This document shows positions 6,757 through 10,923 of a stretch of DNA of 10,923 bases, piece by piece. Origin of the DNA: MWBF01 sp964614645 (GTDB lineage: Bacteria; Chloroflexota; Anaerolineae; CG2-30-64-16); the NCBI GenBank assembly GCA_964614645.1, contig CAZTMA010000164.1:1-10923 (forward strand), given 5' to 3'. Every line of letters starts with the position of its first letter. The stretch's first letter is position 1. Made by a program: the position numbers and the translations under genes. The notes under the pieces are model-generated. The model saw nothing but the letters and a program-made list of their open reading frames with translations, ran no database searches and was not told the origin of the DNA.

Positions 6757-7164
6757 ATGATGCCAGATTTCCTCGGATCCGTGCTTGCCTCGCTCAGCAG
6801 GCTCTTGCTGGCCATTCCGATGCCCTGGCGCGCCGCGTTGACCACAGCTGCGCTGGCGCTCGTGGTCTATGGCATAGTGTATGGCATACTTACTCTCTCG
6901 CTGTCCCTGGAGTTTCAGCTCACCAATCGGCTGCGGCGCTGGAACCTCAGACCGCTGCCGGGCACTTATATCTTCGATGATATCGTCGAGTGGACGATCA
7001 GGCTTTTCAACGTGCTAAAATGGATGTTGCTGGTCGTCAGCGTCCTGGGCGTGGTCGCCTGGTATGCCCGGCTCATGCTGCCCGATGCCTTCTATATGCA
7101 GTATATCGATCAGTTCATTTCCTGGTGGCGGTTCCTGGAGCAGAGGCTTGTGATCCAGGGTTAG
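6757..7164 (+). CDS. Small two-helix membrane protein
   Basis: The product is 135 aa. Two hydrophobic segments are clear: about residues 26-50 (ALTTAALALVVYGIVYGIL) and 87-107 (LKWMLLVVSVLGVVAWYARL). An N-terminal segment (VLASLSRLLLAI) may be an amphipathic membrane-lying helix. The loop between the two helices is basic near the first (NRLRRWNLR). The C-terminus is aromatic-rich (FISWWRFLEQR). It starts 5 nt after the SPFH stop, with a CAGGAG ribosome-binding site that overlaps the end of that gene, so it is the last cistron of the operon. By context it could anchor the SPFH protein or be the membrane-acting effector released or activated by the caspase. I see no gasdermin or toxin family resemblance. 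Function unknown. Confidence 0.8.
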   Translation: MMPDFLGSVLASLSRLLLAIPMPWRAALTTAALALVVYGIVYGILTLSLSLEFQLTNRLRRWNLRPLPGTYIFDDIVEWTIRLFNVLKWMLLVVSVLGVVAWYARLMLPDAFYMQYIDQFISWWRFLEQRLVIQG

Positions 7165-7230
7165 CGGGGCCGTGCATGCGCTTCACAACATAAGCGCGCC
7201 GCACCCGCACGCTTTGCGGCCCCCACCGCC

Positions 7231-7291
7231 CGGGCCAGCACGGGCCAGCTTCGCTGGCACGTCGACCCCTACGTTTGCATCCAGCGGCGCG
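7231..7291 (+). repeat. Dispersed palindromic repeat unit, copy with GCCAGC hairpin
   Basis: GCCAGC (7244-7249), loop TTC and GCTGGC (7253-7258) form a perfect 6-bp hairpin. It is followed by ACGTCGACCCCTACGT and a tail shared with 2263-2293. The hairpin plus right flank matches the copy at 10877-10915. The outer left arm (GGGGCCGAC) is degenerate here. Confidence 0.75.
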
Positions 7292-7308
7292 TCCCCCCGT
7301 CCGCGGTA

Positions 7309-7332
7309 GGGGCGGACCTATGTGTCCGCCCC
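7309..7332 (+). repeat. Palindrome GGGGCGGAC / GTCCGCCCC
   Basis: A perfect 9-bp inverted repeat (7309-7317 and 7324-7332) surrounds a 6-nt loop CTATGT. It is a second, distinct palindrome type beside the GGGGCCGAC family. A further partial arm, GTCCGCCCCGG, follows near 7343. Confidence 0.8.
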
Positions 7333-7426
7333 GGGCCTGCCTGTCCGCCCCGGTCGACGTCTGCATGCCGGCCCATGCGTGTGCCGGGCCCGTGTCCGCG
7401 CCGACACGCCCGGGGCCGTCACGCCC

Positions 7427-7450
7427 GGGGCCGACACGCACGTCGGCCCC
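7427..7450 (+). repeat. Dispersed palindrome GGGGCCGAC / GTCGGCCCC, short form
   Basis: Nine-bp arms (7427-7435 and 7442-7450) surround the loop ACGCAC, followed by TACGTCTG as in the other copies. The inner GCCAGC hairpin is missing, so it is a deleted version of the copy at 10877-10915. Confidence 0.8.
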
Positions 7451-7474
7451 TACGTCTGGCGTCCGGCAAACTGC

Positions 7475-7503
7475 TTGAATGTTGCCCCGAATCATGCTAA
7501 AAT
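7475..7503 (+). promoter_or_regulatory. Sigma70-type promoter of the lipoprotein gene
   Basis: TTGAAT (7475-7480), a 17-nt spacer and TAAAAT (7498-7503), with TG at 7495-7496 making an extended -10. The predicted start near 7510 gives a leader of about 60 nt. It separates this gene transcriptionally from the caspase operon. Confidence 0.55.
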
Positions 7504-7569
7504 CAGTTGTGCGTTTCTTCCCCATCTAACGCGGGGTCATCAGGTTACCCATTTTCGATGGAGGCAACC

Positions 7570-8916
7570 ATGAGGTCCCACACCCCGGTCTGCTTCGCCT
7601 TGGCCTGCCTGCTAGCGGCCTGCGTACCCCTGCAGCCGCTGCCTCCGCCGGACGCGCAGCCGGCAGTCGACACGATCACGCTGACGCCTCCCGCCACACC
7701 CGCGGCGCTCAGCGCGGCCACCTCCGCAGCAGCGACCACGGTGCCGCCCACCATCCCCGCTGCGTTCCCAACCGCGACTTCGCACCCGCTCCTGCCGGCC
7801 GCAACACTCGCGGCCATGCCGGACCTGGCCTTTGTCACCCTCACTGCCGACGACCTGCCCGAGGGGTTCCAGATCGAGCGCGCCGCGTCCTATTCCGTTG
7901 CGGGCCTCCATGCTTACGTGGTGGCAGACGGCTTCTATGCCGATCGTCCGGGGTATGGGCAGGGACTCAGCGCTGTGGTCATTTGGTTGACCGACCCGGA
8001 AAAGATCAGCCTGTTCGACCGCTCACTGGTCGAGGGCGTCTGGCTGACCGAGTTGACCGGCGCGGATGCGGAACAGATGGCTCAGCTATTCCAAGAACGC
8101 AAGGTGCCCCGGATCGGTGAAATCAGCGCAGGGCTGACCAGCCGGATCGGGGAAGACCCCGCTTGGAACACGAAGCGCGCGGATCTCATCGCCTGGCGCC
8201 GCGGGGATGTGGGGGTATCCGTGGTGCTCGGTTATCTGAGAGGCGACGAAGACCTGCCGCCGATCGAAGACATCGCCCGCAGGCTGGATGAGCGCATCGC
8301 GTGGGTGCAGTCTGCCGATACAACCGGCCCGGGCATGACCCCCACGCCGGCCCCGCGGTTGGCCCCGGCGCCCCGCCCCGCCCGCCCGCCGGTTGCCTGG
8401 AGCGCGGCGTTCACGCCCACCCTCACGCTGGCCGATCTCCCGGCCAGTTTCCAGGTGGCTTCGAAGGAACTGGGCACCACTGAATTGACCATCTCCCCAG
8501 ACTCGCCTTACCCGGCCGTCAGCACGTTCTCCTATCAGCACTTTGTCTACACCTTCGTCTTGGGGTTTGTCGTGAGTCTGCCGGATGCAGAGGCGGAAGC
8601 CGGGTTCGACGCGGCCCTGTCACGCCCGGACGCGCTCGTAGAGGAACTCTGCGGCCTGCAACTGTCCGGCTTAGCAGGTACAGGGCTGACCTACACCGAT
8701 CCTCCCGAGCTGGGTGACGCGGCGCGCCAGGCAACCCTGACCGATCCCGCGTCCTTTTTGGGCCCGGTGAACTACGATCTGGTCTGCTTCCGCCGCGCCG
8801 GCCTCGGCGCCTGTGTCGTCGTGCAGTCCATGTACCCCAAGCGCGAGCCTCACGTCCGCGACCTGGCCAGGCTGCTCGATGAACGCATGCGCATATACGA
8901 ACCGGCCCAACCCTAG
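7570..8916 (+). CDS. Lipoprotein with internally duplicated domain
   Basis: The product is 448 aa. The N-terminus is a lipoprotein signal peptide with lipobox LAAC (residues 15-18), predicting lipidation at Cys18. A Pro/Ala/Thr-rich spacer (20-83) follows, as in cell-surface lipoproteins. Two related domains come next: A (about 90-246), starting LTADDLPEGFQI and ending IARRLDERIAWVQ, and B (about 286-443), starting LTLADLPASFQV and ending LARLLDERMRIYE. A second Pro-rich linker (250-280, TPTPAPRLAPAPRP) joins them. The ATG at 7570 has GGAGG 5 nt upstream and places the signal peptide at the N-terminus; the longer open frame lacks this. The fold resembles no enzyme I recognise; a surface-bound ligand- or ion-sensing role is only a guess. 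Domain B has cysteines at 361, 406 and 415, which domain A lacks. Confidence 0.85.
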   Translation: MRSHTPVCFALACLLAACVPLQPLPPPDAQPAVDTITLTPPATPAALSAATSAAATTVPPTIPAAFPTATSHPLLPAATLAAMPDLAFVTLTADDLPEGFQIERAASYSVAGLHAYVVADGFYADRPGYGQGLSAVVIWLTDPEKISLFDRSLVEGVWLTELTGADAEQMAQLFQERKVPRIGEISAGLTSRIGEDPAWNTKRADLIAWRRGDVGVSVVLGYLRGDEDLPPIEDIARRLDERIAWVQSADTTGPGMTPTPAPRLAPAPRPARPPVAWSAAFTPTLTLADLPASFQVASKELGTTELTISPDSPYPAVSTFSYQHFVYTFVLGFVVSLPDAEAEAGFDAALSRPDALVEELCGLQLSGLAGTGLTYTDPPELGDAARQATLTDPASFLGPVNYDLVCFRRAGLGACVVVQSMYPKREPHVRDLARLLDERMRIYEPAQP

Positions 8917-9123
8917 GCGGATTTCTGGAGGGGGTATCAGGGCGTGTCTGGCCGTCCACCCCGAGTCGCCGTGGCCGGCCTCGCCTTAGCCGGCCTGCGC
9001 GCGACACAGTATCGCGCGGATTCCCACGTAGTATTGTAGAGTACTGGAGCTCGTCCAACGGCGTCGCCGTGATCCTGGATGTTTCCTCTCGTTGGTCCTG
9101 TCGCTGCAGGAAAGGAGTCGACG
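8917..9123. other. Short intergenic region
   Basis: These 207 bp lie between the two exported-protein genes. An AT-richer patch (about 9024-9045, with AGTA...TACT symmetry) could hold a promoter, but no -35/-10 pair of acceptable spacing is visible. A clear AAAGGAG ribosome-binding site lies at 9111-9117. No terminator hairpin with a T-tract is seen. Confidence 0.5.
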
Positions 9124-10836
9124 ATGAGACCTGCACGGTTCACTCGGTTCTTGCTGCTCGTGCTTCTGGCTTGCGCCTTCGTCGCGCCCGTGACTGCCGA
9201 TGAGACCGGCGCCAGCACATACCGCAGTCCCTCTGGGCCTTCTTTGTATCGGAAGTTTCACCCCCAATTCCTCAAGAGCACCTCTGGCCCTGCGTCGGTG
9301 GTCTACCTCCGGAACGCAGGCTATAACCCGGCAGACGCCATGCTGGATTTTCACTCACCGTCCGGTGCATATGTGGCATCTCCGATGGTCATGATTCCCC
9401 CCGGCGGCGCCGTGGAGTTCCCGGCCGCGGATTTGGCCGTGGCCGACGGCGTGTACGGCCTGGTCGTCTCGTCGACCGAGCCGCTCGAGACGGTGGTCCG
9501 GACCCTGGCGCCGGGCGAGGGGGAGACGCTGGCCACGTACCGGGGCCAGCTCGGGGCCACCGCGCTGCGGCTCGGCCCCGTGTCCAAGGGCAGCCCGGAC
9601 ACGTCGATCACGGTCCTGAACAGCGGCAATATCGCTACGACCGTGTCGGTGAAGTTCCTGAGCAGTGCGGGCGTGCTGGTTCACACGGCGTCCGAGAGCA
9701 TCGAGTTCTGCGGGTCGAAGACTTTCGATACTGCAGCTCTGCCGCCCGGCTTCGCGGGCTCGGCCCTGGTCGAGGCCGCGGAGCCCGTGAGCGCCATCCT
9801 GCAGGTGTCGGACCCGGCGGGCTTGACCGTGACAGAGCAGCAGGATCCCCTGGCCGCAGGGAGCACGCTGGCGTGTGTGGCGCGCGGCCTGAAGCATTTT
9901 GACCAGGGAACGGGGCCGCGCAGCACGACGCTCTTCGTGACCAATACGCAGACAGCCGCCGGAAACGTCCAGGTCAGCTTCTACGACGCGGCCGGCAGCG
10001 CGGTCCTGGCCACCCCGGCGTTCACCGTGCCGGGGCAAGGCACGGTCGCGCTCAGGCTGGCGGACCTGGCGTCGCTCCCGGCCGGCGCGTGGGCGGCCTG
10101 CGCGGCAGGCGACCAGCCGCTGGCCATGAGCGAGTTGACGAGCTTCGATGCCCCGGGCTTTGCCAACGAGGCCGCGTACGCCGTCCGCGCAAGGCACGAT
10201 GGCAGCTACAACATCTACGCCCCGCGGCTGGCTAACGACGGATCGGGACACAGCGTCCTGACCCTGCAGAACACGGGCAACAGCAACGCCACGGGCACGT
10301 TTTACATTCGCAACATGCAGGGCACTGCGGTCTACCAGCAGGCCTTCACCCTGCCCCCGCGCGGCTGGCGCGAGTATGACCTGGCCCTGATCCCGGAAAC
10401 GGGCGCCGGCTTCCAGGGCACGGCCGAAGCCGTCTCGGACGCCCCGCTGGCCGCGATCGTGGACGAGCTGGGGCCGCGGCCGGCTGCGATCGGCGATGCG
10501 AGTGCCTCGATCACGCTGAGCCGGCAGATGCAGCTCGACTGGACCGCGGTCGCGCAGGACATGCGGGGCCAGGCGATCGCGGGCGCGACCTACCACGTCT
10601 ACCGGGCGGGCGGCAGCCCGTACTTCCTGCCCGCGGCGGGGGCCGAACCCTATGCACCGGATCTGCCCGCACCGGCCTTCATCGACGGGGATGCCGGCGT
10701 GCTCAGCGAGGCGGGCGAGGGCGTGTACTACCTGGTCAAGGCTGCGTATGCAGGCGCGCTGGGCGAGCCGTCGAACCGGGTGGCGGCGTTCGTTTTCGGG
10801 CTTGAGCCGGGGTGCGGTGGGGCCGGGGTGCGGTAG
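9124..10836 (+). CDS. Secreted surface protein with four beta-sandwich-like repeats and Fn3-like C-terminus
   Basis: The product is 570 aa. A Sec signal peptide (positively charged start, hydrophobic core FLLLVLLACAFVA) has a likely cleavage site VTA|DE at 25/26. Four similar units start near residues 57, 159, 267 and 377, about 102-110 residues apart. Their leading strands are SVVYLRNAGYN, SITVLNSGNIA, TTLFVTNTQTA and SVLTLQNTGNS, each followed by a second strand with SP/SSAG/DAAG/NMQG. This looks like a tandem Ig-like or jelly-roll-type array. Residues about 464-558 (MQLDWTA, YHVYRAG, YYLVKAAYAGALGEPSN) match a fibronectin type III pattern. No sortase, anchor or catalytic motif is seen. The start is set by AAAGGAG 6 nt upstream and by the signal peptide. 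An adhesin or sheath/surface-layer role is inferred. It follows the lipoprotein gene by 207 nt and may or may not be co-transcribed. Confidence 0.85.
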   Translation: MRPARFTRFLLLVLLACAFVAPVTADETGASTYRSPSGPSLYRKFHPQFLKSTSGPASVVYLRNAGYNPADAMLDFHSPSGAYVASPMVMIPPGGAVEFPAADLAVADGVYGLVVSSTEPLETVVRTLAPGEGETLATYRGQLGATALRLGPVSKGSPDTSITVLNSGNIATTVSVKFLSSAGVLVHTASESIEFCGSKTFDTAALPPGFAGSALVEAAEPVSAILQVSDPAGLTVTEQQDPLAAGSTLACVARGLKHFDQGTGPRSTTLFVTNTQTAAGNVQVSFYDAAGSAVLATPAFTVPGQGTVALRLADLASLPAGAWAACAAGDQPLAMSELTSFDAPGFANEAAYAVRARHDGSYNIYAPRLANDGSGHSVLTLQNTGNSNATGTFYIRNMQGTAVYQQAFTLPPRGWREYDLALIPETGAGFQGTAEAVSDAPLAAIVDELGPRPAAIGDASASITLSRQMQLDWTAVAQDMRGQAIAGATYHVYRAGGSPYFLPAAGAEPYAPDLPAPAFIDGDAGVLSEAGEGVYYLVKAAYAGALGEPSNRVAAFVFGLEPGCGGAGVR

Positions 10837-10876
10837 TCCGTGCGAGCCGTCCGCCGGCCCGGCCGTGGGCACGCCC

Positions 10877-10915
10877 GGGGCCGACACGGGCCAGCTTCGC
10901 TGGCACGTCGGCCCC
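10877..10915 (+). repeat. Dispersed palindromic repeat, full hairpin copy
   Basis: Outer arms GGGGCCGAC (10877-10885) and GTCGGCCCC (10907-10915) enclose an inner hairpin GCCAGC-TTC-GCTGGC (10890-10904), giving a 39-nt two-tier stem-loop. It is followed by TACGT, as at 2271, 7269 and 7451. It is the most complete copy in the window and lies 40 bp after the last gene's stop. With no T-tract it is better seen as a REP/MITE-like element than as a terminator. Confidence 0.8.
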
Positions 10916-10923
10916 TACGTCGT

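Larger units (their letters stand above)
7165..7569. other. Repeat-rich intergenic region after the caspase operon
   Basis: These 405 bp hold no convincing gene; frames on both strands here are low-complexity products of the GC-rich repeats. It contains at least three hairpin-forming units (7244-7258, 7309-7332, 7427-7450). A smaller palindrome CGTGTC/GACACG lies at 7391-7408, and tandem CACGCCCGGGGCCG copies at about 7406-7433. The last 100 bp turn less GC-rich and carry the promoter and ribosome-binding site of the lipoprotein gene. None of the hairpins has a T-tract, so an intrinsic terminator cannot be claimed. Confidence 0.7.

Noticed and set aside
7115..7525. 136-codon minus-strand open frame after the caspase operon
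   Set aside because: It is made of translated palindromic repeats (Gly/Arg/Pro-rich) and overlaps the lipoprotein promoter.
9355..10887. Minus-strand open frame of 510 codons
   Set aside because: It is the antisense shadow of the secreted repeat protein in GC-rich DNA; translation is Arg-rich low complexity.
10877..10915. Intrinsic terminator after the secreted protein gene
   Set aside because: The hairpin is strong but has no following T-tract, and the same unit recurs at non-terminal places.

Overview
The window is GC-rich DNA (I judge well over 60% GC) from a bacterium that is probably filamentous or otherwise multicellular, most likely Chloroflexota. That placement is inference. It rests on the style of the TPR repeats, a metacaspase-like protease beside STAND-type NTPase genes, a Pro/Thr/Ala-rich lipoprotein, and dispersed GC-rich palindromes of the GGGGCGGAC...GTCCGCCCC kind. 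No rRNA, tRNA, CRISPR array, transposase or phage gene is visible.

Region 1 (minus strand, 2138 down to 1 and beyond the edge) is a tightly coupled operon. It begins with a 107-aa single-pass membrane protein, followed by a P-loop STAND-type NTPase broken by one in-frame TAG at codon 92. The last gene is a winged-helix plus TPR protein that leaves the window. Both junctions are 4-nt ATGA overlaps. The second and third products together have the layout of one STAND sensor (P-loop NTPase, winged helix, TPR) split over two polypeptides.

Region 2 (2139-2509) is a divergent intergenic region. It holds a good plus-strand sigma70-type promoter (TTGACA-N18-TAAAAT), a weak minus-strand candidate, and a partial copy of a dispersed repeat.

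Region 3 (plus strand, 2510-7164) is the most interesting part, a four-gene operon. It encodes (a) a caspase-like C14 protease with His93/Cys144, (b) a 729-aa protein with a degenerate STAND-like NTPase and HEAT-like repeats, (c) an SPFH/band-7-like coiled-coil protein and (d) a small two-helix membrane protein. The caspase C-terminus and the NTPase-like protein's N-terminus carry the same short Gly-rich beta-type motif (GGV[YF]F...I[HS]GDVVGR..K). This suggests homotypic docking of sensor and protease. I infer a membrane-linked cell-death or conflict (anti-phage type) system, and I cannot match the full gene set to a named one.

Region 4 (7165-7569) is non-coding. It is packed with palindromic repeats and ends in a promoter for the next gene. 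The repeat family also occurs at about 2263 and 10877, so related copies flank the caspase operon.

Region 5 (plus strand, 7570-10836) encodes two exported proteins: a lipoprotein with an internally duplicated domain, and a secreted protein with four beta-sandwich-like repeats and a C-terminal Fn3-like domain. They have their own signals and probably belong to the cell surface rather than to the caspase system. The window ends in another copy of the palindrome.
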